Shown here one piece after another: positions 43,110-54,537 of a stretch of 64,000 nucleotides of DNA (position 1 is the stretch's first letter; every line of letters begins with the position of its first letter). The notes below the pieces were generated by a model. The model ran no database searches. It was not told where the DNA came from and worked only from the letters and a program-made list of their open reading frames with translations. Source of the stretch: Thereva unica (Eukaryota; Arthropoda; Insecta; Diptera; Therevidae). The stretch spans positions 6,064,501-6,128,500 of the forward strand of contig OX465282.1 of assembly GCA_949987705.1 (NCBI GenBank). Direction: 5' to 3'. The translations under genes and the position numbers were made by a program.

Positions 43110-43205
43110 AGCGAGAAGGAATGGGCCAAGCGGGCTAGTTTTGCATTGCGGGAAAAATATTGCCGAACAATCGCTAGGATAATAGCGATAAAATGTGCTG
43201 TCGAC
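43110..43205 (-). mobile_element. LINE-A scrap
   Basis: Minus strand matches LINE-A near 58,570-58,650: agcgggctagttttgcattg (plus), gggaaaaatattgccg and aatagcgataaaatg. Too short to read as protein. Confidence 0.55.
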
Positions 43206-43229
43206 CTCCCGATACACCTTCGGACACTT

Positions 43230-44537
43230 ACATAGCTAAGTTCGACGTGGAAGAAAGCGATCGTCGTCCCAATTTCGAAAAAAAGGCGACAGTCGGGAAT
43301 GCAAGAACTATCGCGGTATTAGCCTTCTTTCGATCGTCGGCAAAGTATTTACGAAGATGATACAATCGAGGCTACAGAAACATCGAGAGCAAACGAGCCG
43401 GAAAGAATGTATCGAGGATGCATTGATCAGATATTCGCATTCCGACAGCTAATGGAGGAAAGAATTTGGTGTAGCTAACGAACTGTCATCGTTTTCATCG
43501 ATTTTAAATCGACTTTCGATTGCATCGATTGGGACAGCTTGTGGAGAGTCTTGGAAACCGAACACGTGCCATTGAGAATCATTCAACTTCTCCAACCAGC
43601 AGCGTTCGTATTCTAAGCGACTCATCCGAGGAGTTCCCGTTACAAGTCTGATTTCCCGACAGGGGGACGTCGCTTCGCCACATCTCTTCAATATTATGAT
43701 CGACACGATTATGCGTGAACCATTGGAGTTCGATACGACGACAACAACTTCGTAACCGACTTAATGTTCGCCGACGATGGCGCCGTCTTCGCCGACACGG
43801 ATACCGAAGCAACGGACATCATATTTGACATTTCCCGCATCGCCCAACCATACGAGTTAAAAATCAATGCAGAAAAGACCAAACTCACAACGGACGGATC
43901 GAGGGCCAGTGTTCACCTCGATAGAGCCCAAATCGAACAGGTTTCGAGGTTCAAATATTTGGGATCATTGGTTGAGGAAACGAAAGTAGCATCGACGTTC
44001 GACGTTCACAGCCGCATCGGCCAGGCAACAGCAACCTTCGCTTCTCTCAAGTTGTGCATATGGAAACGAACAAATATTTTCATCAAAACAAAAATACGCC
44101 TTTACCGATCGTGGATCTTTCCGATTCTTCTTTATGTATCTGAAACGTGGACACCGCTCAAACTGGGCGTTAAGAAGCTCGAGGTCTTCCAAATGCGACG
44201 CTTGAGGCAGATCCTCGGTGTCTCACTACAAAGGTGCGATCAGCAGACACTGATCGAAGCAGAAATGCAAAAACGTCGACTACGGTGGTTTGGACATGTT
44301 TGCCGAATATATGATGACTCCAGCGATCGGCACCGAAGAAAACCTGGCTAAAGAATATCGAGGGTGACCTAAAGAATCAACGATCATCAGTTACCGAGGC
44401 TCGAGACGTCGCCAAAACAGGCAAAAATGGAAACGAATCGTGAATAGAGTTCGAGACGCAGCGGCACCGACAGCAGCGTATCCGTTGCAGGGACGTCCCG
44501 CTCGGACCGCCAGCTAACGGATCAAAGAAAGAAGAAC
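43230..44537 (+). mobile_element. LINE-C2 (RTE-like) retrotransposon, RT to 3' end
   Basis: Plus strand. The first part is frameshifted but readable: VVPISKKGDSRECKNYRGIS, LLSIVGKVFTKMIQSRLQKH, then a motif A region (VFIDFKSAFDCIDW) near 43,490. An open frame from 43,764 to 44,351 begins MFADDGAVFAD, with the catalytic FADD pair intact, followed by INAEKTKL, FKYLGSLVEETKV, ILLYVSETWTPL, MRRLRQILGVSLQ and KRRLRWFGHV, the standard RTE-like C-terminal series. The 3' UTR ends ggatcaaagaaagaagaaca, an (AAG)-type tail. The endonuclease is absent. Its 3' end recurs as a 94-bp insertion at 52,535. Confidence 0.85.
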
Positions 44538-44539
44538 AG

Positions 44540-46890
44540 TTAATGAATTGCGAAGGACGCTTCGTCGAAGTCACCTTTCTCGCAAAGAAAGCATCGACTA
44601 TAAATCGCTGATCCGTCGTATGCCCCACTATCTCGGTTGTGGTTAATACGCTTGAGAGATCCACTTTTAGGGTCACATTGATTACGCCTTGTCGAAGTAA
44701 CGCCTTTACGGCTCGTAACGGTCTGGATTCAAACGCCATGCAAAAAGGTGGGTCAATGTGGTTCGCAGAAATCATAACACCATCTTCCATGAATCTTGGC
44801 TTTGACATCTTTTTCATTGGTCTGGAACTGGTTATTGAAGCATTCACCAGTTTGCAGCGGAGGTTTGGCCCTAGTCTATCGGTTTCTGATAAAATATATC
44901 GAACACTGGTCTATTCCAATTCCAACACTTCATACTTGGGCCATCTTGCAATGCTGCTAGTGAGGACTGCAGGGAACAGTAGAAAGGATGTCTGCACATT
45001 GGCCTATCCACGGAGGATTGGAAAGCCATAGATATTTTTGAACCGGGACATTTTAAAAAATTGTTAGTAGGTACAATTTACCATTGTGTAAGGGACAAAT
45101 GTACTGCCTTTTGTAAGTCCGGCTCAACTCTACATGGAATACACATGCCGACTTATAGCTCTGTATACCAAGGTACGCAGGACATCCAGCTTGCATAGCT
45201 GAGGAGAAATCTGCTTGTTCGGTAGGTTTAATGAGACACGACAGCGAGGTAGACCAAATCTTTGCTGGAATTATGGTGTAGTCCCTGGTCGTCAAGAATT
45301 TTCTCTTTCTTAAATACTCAGAATCGAGAATGATAAATGAATCAGTTGCGAGGCAATAAGCTTAATCCGATCCTAGGATCGACTAACTAAGTATGTATGA
45401 CCAGACCACCAAGCAGTAAACATCAATTTTCATACAAAATAATTTCTACAATATTACTTTAATTTCTTTGAGGCAACGAAACACAAAATCTCGCCTCCAA
45501 TAATCTCCTTTATTTTCAATTAAATTGATTCCCAAAAGACGGCACCCCAGAACAAGAAAAAATCTGTCCTCCTGCTTCGGGATTAAGTGTCTAGCTAGAA
45601 TGTCTCGCTTCTTTTCCCCCTTAGTGAATTTTCTCCTTCTTTCCTCCCACTCTCTCTTTAATTTTTCATGCTGTTAACAAGAATGAAAATTGTCCTTTCA
45701 AGGAAGAATTAATTCAATTTCATCCCTACTACCTCCCCGTCCCTTCCACTTATCCTTTTCCATGAAAAAAAAAATTGTATGTAATATAAAAGTATTAAGT
45801 AGAAAATTTCCCAAAGAGAATTTACTTGGAAGCTCACTTCAAGGATGAGATCCTTTTTATCATTTTATACTACTACTACTACCACTAAGAAAACGAAATT
45901 CCACTGTCTGACGTGAGTCCTTTTTTTATGTCACAATTGAATTCAAACGAATTATTATTATTATTGTCCCTTCGTTTAGGGCGGCTTTAAAATAAAATTT
46001 TCATCATTTCCTGTTAACGAAAAAAAAAATTAAATTAGTTTGAATTTTATATCCTTGTCATGATCGTCCTCACGGCACTGTGTGCTCTCCTTAAATGCGC
46101 GCCTCTGCGTCTCTCTATCACAGGGAAAATGTGTGCCAGTTTGTCTGCGAAAAATTAATTTTATAAGAAAATGTTTTGTGTTCCACAAGGTTCCGTAATT
46201 TACCCAGTTTTATTCTTCTTCTGAATTTTTTCTTCATTTTTTTTTTCGTTGTTGTTGTTGATTATCAAGAATTTAATTTTCTTTTAACAAAAAAAAAGAA
46301 GCCAGGGAAAAGGGAAGGGGGGATGAACTGTGCTTGTTGACGGGAAAAATGTTGCAGATTTGCGGTGTATAATATGCAAATATAGTTTTCATGGTAGTAG
46401 GTGTATTTTTCTCTCTCTCAAGGAAATGAACTTCATGACATTATTCACACAACTACACAATTTTTTTCTTCTGCTATTGTTCACTGGTGATCAGGCAATC
46501 TGTGCAGATTGTAATCGCTTTCAGACTAGACGCAATTTGTTATATAAGACAAGACGGGGTTTTATCTAGTTTTATCTGTGGTTAAGCAGAAGTAGTTGAA
46601 AGTAGTTAAAGGTAATTCCTTAAATCGTTTCGTGATGGGAGAGACAGAGACTGGGAAAAAATGTTGTGGATTGCGCGACATGATTCACGGAATCACTACT
46701 TTGTTGTAAAATGCTAGAACTACCCACATCAGGCAAAGTGAGTGGTTTTGCAATTTTATTTTAAAACTTTTATATTATGTTACATTTTTTTTTCTGCAAT
46801 GATGTGTAATTTATTATTTTTTTTTTTTTTTTTACAACACCAAAATAGATTTGTGGCACCTCTGTGCTGAAAGACTAGTCGTGTTTCGAG
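44540..46890. other. No recognised gene
   Basis: The first 700 bases carry open frames on both strands (44,377-44,847 minus; 44,639-45,031 plus) without a recognisable domain; repeat origin seems likely. From 45,300 on it is AT-rich and low in complexity. Confidence 0.4.
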
Positions 46891-46897
46891 ACAGGTA

Positions 46898-47028
46898 GTT
46901 CGAGTTGAAGAAAGTGACGTTTCAGACGAATTACGACCTTCAGCATAGGGGCCTAGAGTCGGAATGCTAAGTTCAGTTTAGACCCCTGTACTGAAAGTCG
47001 TGATTCGGCTGATTCTTCAACTCAACGT
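46898..47028. repeat. Imperfect hairpin, about 55-nt arms
   Basis: Inner arms 46,929-46,957 (aattacgaccttcagcatag...) and 46,977-47,005 are reverse complements with about five mismatches; outer arms gagttgaag at about 46,902 and cttcaactc at about 47,015 extend the stem. Could be a MITE remnant or a structured RNA. Confidence 0.5.
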
Positions 47029-47289
47029 TTTGTCCCTAATACCATAGTCAAAATGATTGACATGATTAGTAGTTTCCTTGTTTGAACTGATAAAGAAGTC
47101 CTAGAAACATAAAAACGCTATCATATTCTAAAGCTGCAATATTGACTACAAAACGAACTTTGGGGTCAAAATGTCATAGACTTCGCCCCGATTGGAGATC
47201 AAATCGCGATCTTTAAGCTGGAAACAAATACATGCGTGCATGCGGTGTGTGACTTAAGACGTAACCAGATGGCAGATATCATAACCAAA

Positions 47290-49520
47290 TCGACTATGGG
47301 CTAGTTAATACTAGATATGGTAGCTAATACAAGTCTGAGCACACGCCCGGATGGCGAGTATCTAAGCCTGAAAAACAGTGGCGGTCGTGCCCAGAACAAT
47401 GGATATTTTGGTCCTGGGGTTTTATACGTCTAGTGGGATAGCCCATTGTCGGTTTTGGAACCGTCTGTATACCAAAAGGCCGTGCTTCCTCTAAAGTGGG
47501 CCCGGTCAGGTTGGCATTCTGACCTGCTTCGAATAATCATCGTAAACGGTTTGTCGATGTCAAGAGTGGCAGGAATGGTATGGGACAATGGTGTCATTGG
47601 CTCCAGGTTTAGCCCCTTGAAAATCGATAAATGAGGTCTCCTGACTTAAAGGAGATTGGCCTCATGGGCGTCGTTTATAACTAAACATTTACCTTAGTTT
47701 GAGGTTTGAGGCCCCCGGTGCCATCGTGTCCGCCGCTAATCGTTATGTCGTCTACAAAGGCCTATGCTTTAAAGCCCCGGATATTCAGGTCGGAAAGAAG
47801 TTCGTCGATTACGATTAACCATAAGAGGGGTAATAGGACGCCCCTTGAGGCCAACCTTTAGCACCCATTACCGTAATCGATTCGCCATTCATCTCCGCAA
47901 TTATGAATCTCCTGCTGAGAAGCGAAATGAGTGCTCACTAATAGCTCATGGTATCCCTGGTGTTCTTCGTAAAGGACCCTTCAGGAGTCTTGACAGAGGC
48001 AGTGTCATTGGAGTGATCTTTAAACAGAACTTTGTGTAACCTCGTGTGGGCCGAAAGCTTGTCTATTTCTTCGCAGAAGGCTTTCCATGACCTTTGTTTG
48101 GATCTTCTCAAATCATTGTTATAATTGGTAAGGGCTTTCTTGTAGAGGTTCCACTTTCCCGAGCCTTTTTAGACTGAGGAGGAAGCCTTTGTTCCCAGAG
48201 TTGCTTCCCCGGCGATTCCGTCAGCACACCAGCCTCTCTAGAGGGTATGTGGTTGCTTGTGCCGGATGGTGGAGCATTAGTCCTTGCCCCTGCCAGCTGC
48301 AATTTTGAGATGGTCGAGGGAGCCACCACCTCGTTAGAGGGTTCCCCAACCAGCAGCTGCAAGAATGCAGGGGCCACCATCTTCACATTTGAACTTACCT
48401 CTTCCATTCCCGAAGCATGCTCCTATGAGGCTTCATATGGTAACCCCGTGGTTTTTGCTTTCTTGGTGGTAGGAGTGGAAGTGGTCGAGATTTCTCGCGG
48501 AGTGATGGCTGTCGCTGAAGGGACATTGCAAGTTTGGCTGCGGGTAGCTTTGATCATGGGCTTTTTGGCCGCCTTGATCCTAAGCTGTGCTCAACTAAAC
48601 TTGTAGCCAATTTGGCCACTCGTTCACCTCAGCTCATCAATAGACTTTTCATCCACAGAGAACGCCATCTCTGTGAATTATGAACAGTGCTCTTGGTAGA
48701 GTACTTTCCACTCCTTCATCCTTACGACCTTCTTTTGGATCCCTATTCACTTAAACATGACGTCAGTGGAATCGTCAGCTGCAGCCGGAAAGTACCTGAC
48801 CATAACATGGATTCGCAGCAGCTTGTCTTCGCCGAGACTAGCTCTTTCCAGGGCTTAAGGCGGATCATCACACTTCTCAGCCACGTTCGGCGCCCGGGCG
48901 TGCAGCAACCCCTAGGAACCTTCGCTGCTGTAAGTCCTGTTCCAACTCGGTTATCACCTCCAATTACTCACTTGCACGACAATAAGTTGTTCCGTGGTCA
49001 TTAGAGTCTCAGGGTAATCAGGCACGAGCGCACCCATTCTGACACTCTACCATTTGGCAGAAGGTCGGCTTTGGGCTTCATTATGGGTGTGTCGGACGCC
49101 TTTAGTTTAGGCTTTTCAAATCAAACCGATCTTTTTGTCTGGTTATTGTGGCCTGGAGAGGGATCCAGAGTATCTAACCTTCTACTTATTAGAAAGAACG
49201 GTATTCCTGTTTTCCTTGGAGGCCACGTAAAGCCTAGCGGCATCGTGGCTTGGGAGTAACCAGCTTCCAGAAATCCCCTAAAACGCTTTCGGCCTGCGCC
49301 ACCCAGTTTTCTTCAAACCGTCGCTTTTTCGGATCGCCTTTCCGATGGAGCAGAAGCTGTTCGCGCTTCCGCAGCTGGACCTTTAAGTCTATTCGTACAC
49401 GAGGGACCATGGCTCTCGGAACCTGGGAGAGTGTCTACGCGCGCTTTTCGTGCTCAAGACAAGCTCGTGTTGTCAGAAGCATGAGCCCTCGTGTACGAAT
49501 GGTCTAAGCCGATCTTCATA
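47290..49520 (-). pseudogene. LINE-B: ORF1-like part, RT and start of RNase H, endonuclease missing
   Basis: Minus strand. 49,500-48,600: ORF1-like codons (KVQLRKREQLLLHRKGDPKK, MTTEQLIVVQVSNWR) with stops. 48,600-48,110: a frame rich in Ser/Thr/Pro (ATRSQTCNVPSATAITP). Then RT: KAFCEEIDKL, RLHKVLFKDHSNDTASVKTP near 48,010, motif B as PQGASYYP/GVLLPLLWLIVIDELL near 47,835, motif C as FVDDITISGG near 47,755. RNase H begins at AFWYTDGSKTDNGLS near 47,455. Frames shift repeatedly. The endonuclease expected between ORF1 and RT was not found, indicating a deletion. FVDD keeps both Asp. Confidence 0.65.
49391..49500. repeat. 15-nt exact inverted repeat within LINE-B ORF1 region
   Basis: attcgtacacgaggg at 49,391-49,405 and ccctcgtgtacgaat at 49,486-49,500. 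Confidence 0.7.
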
Positions 49521-49524
49521 CAAT

Positions 49525-51490
49525 GAAGGAGTGAGGGTTAGACTGTCCACATTGTAGAGGGATCCCGAAAATACCCCTTCTCCGGGGTCATAATCGGCAC
49601 CCTACTGCATGGTTTCAAAAATGTCCAACCAGCCTTGTAGGTTGACCTGTTGGGAGCTATGGAAGCCCCAGAAGTAGTTGTAGCGTTACACTTTTTGATT
49701 ACGTCTATCTATCTTAGTCAGAGCGCTCTCACGGAGTTGCGAAGCCTCACCACCACGAAAAGGTGTAGCTATATCGATCTGGAACTGCCGAAGATTTTCC
49801 CGCGCTAACGAGACAGTTGCATTTCTAACTCAGGCTGATTGTTATAGAGGATTACTGATTTTGCGAAATCGAAATCTGTTACGGTTTTTTTTTTTTAGTT
49901 TTTTAGGTAGGCTTCATGCAAATTTCTTGTATTTAGTGTGAACTCCTACAAAACCCAGGAGTTCCAACGCAAGGTTCTTCAGCACCTTCACGAACCCTCA
50001 GCATGCCTACTCTTTCAGCACCCCCCAAACTCCTACTAATCTATCCTGTACTCGATTCCCTCCTTCGCACCAAACTTGCTATACAGACGCAAATGAAAAA
50101 CTTCACCAACTCTCCTTCTTTGATACGTCTAACTTTCCAAACCAAAAATTCATCGATGCAGTCAAACCAATAATCAATAAAGCAGTCTCTCCTAATTGAG
50201 GTCGATCTTCTAACAAGTGTATCCCAAATTCCAACCAGCAAATAATCATTTCGTCTAATGGACCCATAAGCCATCAAATAGACTCTAACAAACATCTATC
50301 GATTTAGATAATGACGTTGAAACTTTGTCAATGATGATCAATAAACAAAATCACAATTAAAGGACTATTCGGGTCGCCTTGGAGTCCTCTAACGAGCTTG
50401 CAAACGAATGTAGCTGTAAGTACTTACAATTAGGGGATAACTACTAACTAAATAGGGACTAATTTCAACTTTACATGATAGATAACTAATAAGGAGCAGG
50501 AGTTCAACCATACTAACTCAATTCCGTTACTGCTTACAAACGCCTCATAACTCTTCTCGGAAATCCCTCGTTTCTTAATAATAATTTAATGGTGAAAATC
50601 TATTTCATTCATCTCATTTGAGGATTACATCAGGGATTGGAGGAGATTTAAAATTTATGAAAGTCCTCCTTCCTTCTCCCATTTTTCTTCTCCTAGGTCT
50701 TGCCTAGTGTACACATATAGAAGAAGCAAGATCCTAAATTCAGTCGACCCATCACCACCAAAAAAAATTTGGAGAGAATTTGTCCTTCATTCCTTATGGG
50801 AGGGAATACGTTGCCACTGAAAACATCCTTATTTTAGATAAAAAAAAAACAAATCAGTGCACAAGAAAGGATCTCATAAATCTGACGGGTAAATGGCTTC
50901 TATGAACTTTTTCGTTGACAGTTAAAACCTCGAGATTTATGCCACGCAATCCGGCAATTCTCATTTGAGTTTTATTTTCATCCCTTTAACATAATTCGCC
51001 ATGATGAGTTGTTGTTGTTGTTGTTGCCGCACCCCCACCTTGACACCCACCCCACCAATGGGATTCTCTGTGTGTTGTCAATTATGCGATAATTTTTGAC
51101 ATTAATGCGAGAGAAATTTTCGTTGAATTATGAAATTAATTATGGAGACTTCAAATGGTGTTCCCTGGAGTTAAAAATTATTGAAGTAGATATGAGCAGG
51201 GAGCATTAAGGGGAACGACTTGATCAGCACGTGGATTTTGGGAACCAACCCCCCCCCCCCCACCCCCCTCCCCGCCCTCGCATAATTTCACTTGTGTGTG
51301 GAAGTCTTTTAGTCTTGTGTAAGCCCAGGATTTATTTTGAAGATATTATTGATGCCTCTTCACTCTAGAGATCTTTTCAGCTTAGAAATTATGCGTTCTT
51401 TGAAATTGTAATAAAGCTGTAAACTTTCGTTAATTATTAATCTGCGATAAACACTAAAATTGTAAAGGTTATAGACGGAACGTGTGCAAC
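49525..51490. other. No recognised gene
   Basis: A poly-T run precedes ttttttaggtaggc near 49,888-49,912. The remainder is AT-rich with a TTG microsatellite at 51,010-51,025 and a C-run at 51,250-51,270. No gene recognised. Confidence 0.4.
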
Positions 51491-51494
51491 AACA

Positions 51495-51800
51495 CACCCA
51501 AAAGCTCTTCCGTGGAAGACAAAGGCTCTACCGCCCTGATCCTCACCTGCGCCCAACCAAACCTGTAACCAATTTGGGCACCCGTCCGCCTCAACTCGTC
51601 AATAGACCTTTGGTCCACAGAGAACGTCATCTCTGAAACTAGTTCCGTCCCAGGGCTTAAGGTGGACCATCATACTTCTCAGACATGTTTGACGCAGGTG
51701 ATGTCTAGCCACCGCGTGAGCGCAGCAACTCTTAGGAACCTTGGCTGGTCTAAGCCCTGTTCCAACTAGGCTATCGCCTCCAGAAGACTCCCTTACACTC
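51495..51800 (-). pseudogene. LINE-B ORF1-region fragment
   Basis: Aligns with 48,580-48,980 minus about 190 internal bases: ccaatttgggcacccgtccg, tccacagagaacgtcatctc, gggcttaaggtggaccatca, ttccaactaggctatcgcct. Same orientation as the 47-49 kb copy. A tandem gcctatcgcctccagaaga unit marks its right edge. Confidence 0.65.
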
Positions 51801-51804
51801 CAAC

Positions 51805-52520
51805 TCGCCTATCGCCTCCAGAAGAGGGAACGGTTCCATTCCAGTTAACATAACATTTCACCAAAAATCTTACCAAACCAGAGGTACTATCTATTGCCGT
51901 TCCATCGCTCACCTGGTGGAAAGGGGATTGACGGCCTTGCTAAATACGACGTCACGGGCGTTAGTATTCTTCTCGAATCCCGTGCGATGGACATGGAATG
52001 CGATAGAAGAATTGGACATACCTCGGTTCGTTGTTCTGGCAGTAAACTAGGCCCTTCATGCGGCTACCACCCTCCCCTTATCAAGGCGATGGTATCAGAA
52101 TCTTCTGCATCAATTGTGAGGTTGACTCACACATCGGGAGCAAATTAATGACCCAAAATGCACTGAAGCCAAGGAAGTCCTCATAATACAGACAAAATAC
52201 AACCTAGGCTGCGCTACTTCGAGTATTTAAAGCTTATCTCCACTTCCCCAATATTTCGTACTCTACTACTATTTCAAATCCTACCCTTACAACACCTACA
52301 GTATCCAACTTTAAATCCTCCCACATCCATTTAACTAGCTCTGGCACATCCAGGGCCATGCCTGGCCAGCGTTCATGGCGTGCATCGCATGCATGCGGCC
52401 AAAATAACAGACGACTAAATCGCCAAGGAAAACGCCTCGAATACTGATAAAAGTCGATCCAGACATATCCGTAACGTTCGATGCTTTCCGTGTCAGTGGC
52501 TTCCGTGATGAATATTACAC
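51805..52520. other. No recognised gene
   Basis: Frames at 51,894-52,148 (plus) and 52,234-52,530 (minus) have no domain I can name. Confidence 0.35.
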
Positions 52521-52534
52521 TAACATTCATACAG

Positions 52535-52628
52535 AATAGAGTTCGAGACCCAGCGGCACCGACAGCAGCGCATCCGTTGCGGGAACGTCCCGCTCGGACC
52601 GCCAGCTAACGGATCAAAGAAGAAGAAG
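52535..52628 (+). mobile_element. LINE-C2 3' end, 94-bp insertion with 13-bp TSD
   Basis: Starts aatagagttcgagacccagc and follows 44,448-44,535 almost base for base to ggatcaaagaagaagaag. It is flanked by exact 13-mers aacattcatacag at 52,522-52,534 and 52,629-52,641. A clean 5'-truncated target-primed insertion. Confidence 0.9.
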
Positions 52629-53215
52629 AACATTCATACAGCACTCAGCACCTCCTTTTTCCGTATCAAACTTGGACAGTGATCTCGTGAGTGCGTTCGA
52701 CCCAGGTGAGCTCTTCGGGAAGTGGTCGCACAGAAACAGGTTTGAGGGTTTTTTTTTCAAATAAACTAAAAACCTAAATTTCTATTCAATTCTTAAAAAA
52801 ATTTACGTTGAATTTAATAATTATTCGGATCACGTCCGGGATAAATAAAAAAATACCGGTGGCAACGTATTTTTTGTGTTTTTCACGGACGCCTGACGAG
52901 TACTGAGATCGTCGGTGCTGAACTTCATCGGATGTCTGGGAACATGTCGCGCTTTTCTTTATTTGCTTTGCAGGGGATTATATCGTACCAATAATTTCTC
53001 ATCACTGATGCTCCCGGTACTGCACTGAAGGCGCCGTTGCGTCACGGATATGTATGGATCGACCTGAAGTGAACTATATTCAGATTTTTATTTAACGACG
53101 ATCTTTTATTTAGTGATGAATGGTCTTGCTCTTACATTCTTGGTCTTGATCTGACGTAAGACCAATCCAAGTTTTTATATGTTCAATCATGTCCGACTTT
53201 ATAATATAAACGTGC

Positions 53216-53833
53216 CATGGTAACTTACTTATTACCCTTTAATCCATCATGAGATATAGGGCGGAAACAGTTGCCCTCCAGCGGACTTTTGTTTTGGGTG
53301 ACGGATCTCCGATCCGACCAGGATTTTCCAGTTGTTGCGGTCTCTGCTAGTAAAACTCTCCTCCAGGTTGTTCTAGGTCTTCCAACTCGACGGGAGAAGA
53401 AGGATTCACCGTTTGGGCAGATATGTTCTCCCGCGTCGGGCCATCTGATCTTGCTAAGTTCCATGAACTTGAATTTGTAGTGGTTCATCTCGTTGAGGAC
53501 TTCATCCAGCCGTCCGTCAGCAACCAGTGTTCTCACATTCCATGATCCGATTCGTGTCCCGGTTCGAAAATCAATGATCGTCAGCGTGTTGGCCATCCGA
53601 TTCCAAGGCATTGTTTGCCGATTAGTAGCAATGGTATTTTTATGGGGCCACCGCGTGAAGGTGCGATTAGGACTTGCTAACAGAGATACCAGGTGCTCGT
53701 CTGCAGTGACCCTTCTCGGATTTTGATAGAAGTAACAAATCGGATCCCACCACCTTCCGAGGTCTTTGTTAGCCGTTCGCCCTCTCCCCCAACGAAATGA
53801 GGCTGTGGAGAAATTTGCAAAGTCTGTGATCAA
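53216..53833 (-). mobile_element. LINE-C internally deleted copy (5' region fused to 3' end)
   Basis: A single 202-codon minus-strand frame. It holds a 5' leader, the start of the APE endonuclease (RIGSWNVRTLVADGRLDEVL, with the catalytic Asn in GSWNVRT, then MELSKIRWPDAGEH), and then switches directly to the C-terminal part of the same protein (VGRPRTTWRRVLLAE, GKSWSDRRSV). It ends with the family 3' sequence gtccgctggagggcaactgt shared with 11,830-11,850. All of the RT is missing. The join is in frame, so a short hybrid protein could in principle be made. Confidence 0.75.
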
Positions 53834-53837
53834 ACTC

Positions 53838-54290
53838 GAAATGGGTCTGAGAATCTGTTCCAGGGCTTTGACCTTTTTGTGGCATCTAATGGTCCATCTT
53901 GTAAGTTAGTTCCTGATATACTGGATAAAGGGACTAAACCTAGTACTAGTTTTAGTCGCAGGCTTTAGATAGGATAAGGCGCTAATAAGACGATTTGCAT
54001 TAACGGCCGTTTTCATTCTGAACAGGCCAGATCCTTAGGCTGTTGATGGAATAACTGACTGGTTGTGAGGGGCTGCGGTACCATCTCCGCAACCCAGGAC
54101 TGTTTGAAAAGGCAGAATGTCGAATGTTCTCTGTGAATGTTCTGCTTTGGCTTAGAAGAAGAACAATTATCAGAAGGCTTCTGAGCCCCATCCAGGCTCC
54201 GTCTTCTTTTCTATTATAGACTTTCTTGGCATCGTCTAGAAAGCCGACGGTCTTTTCCGTTATTGGGATATGTCCACAGGTTGTTTCAGG
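53838..54290 (+). pseudogene. LINE-B 3' end, copy 2
   Basis: Aligns with 41,640-42,115: ctgttccagggctttgacct, ataaagggactaaacctagt, gctgcggtaccatctccgca, tggcttagaagaagaacaat, and ccgttattgggatatgtcca. The reading frame is broken throughout. It abuts the LINE-C copy on its left. Confidence 0.75.
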
Positions 54291-54537
54291 CATTTGCACA
54301 CAAGGCAGCTACATTGAGAGAGACATAAGAGTTGTCTCGACTAAGAATCAGTCACTAGCAGTATATGTAAGTACGCGTAAATATCTAGCGCTGGTAGAAG
54401 TGCGCTCATAACTTCTCGTGCTGGCCACTCGAAGTCGCCCTAGGCCCGACTAGCATTTTGAGGGGGTGCAGACAGACGGGGCCCCTATGAGGTTAGCCCC
54501 AGTGCGTCATGTGGGTCTCATGTAGATTGCCCTGTAG

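Noticed and set aside
44377..45031. Overlapping 156- and 130-codon frames as a host gene
   Set aside because: Opposite-strand frames over the same bases with no recognisable domain, next to an RTE 3' end; cannot be supported.
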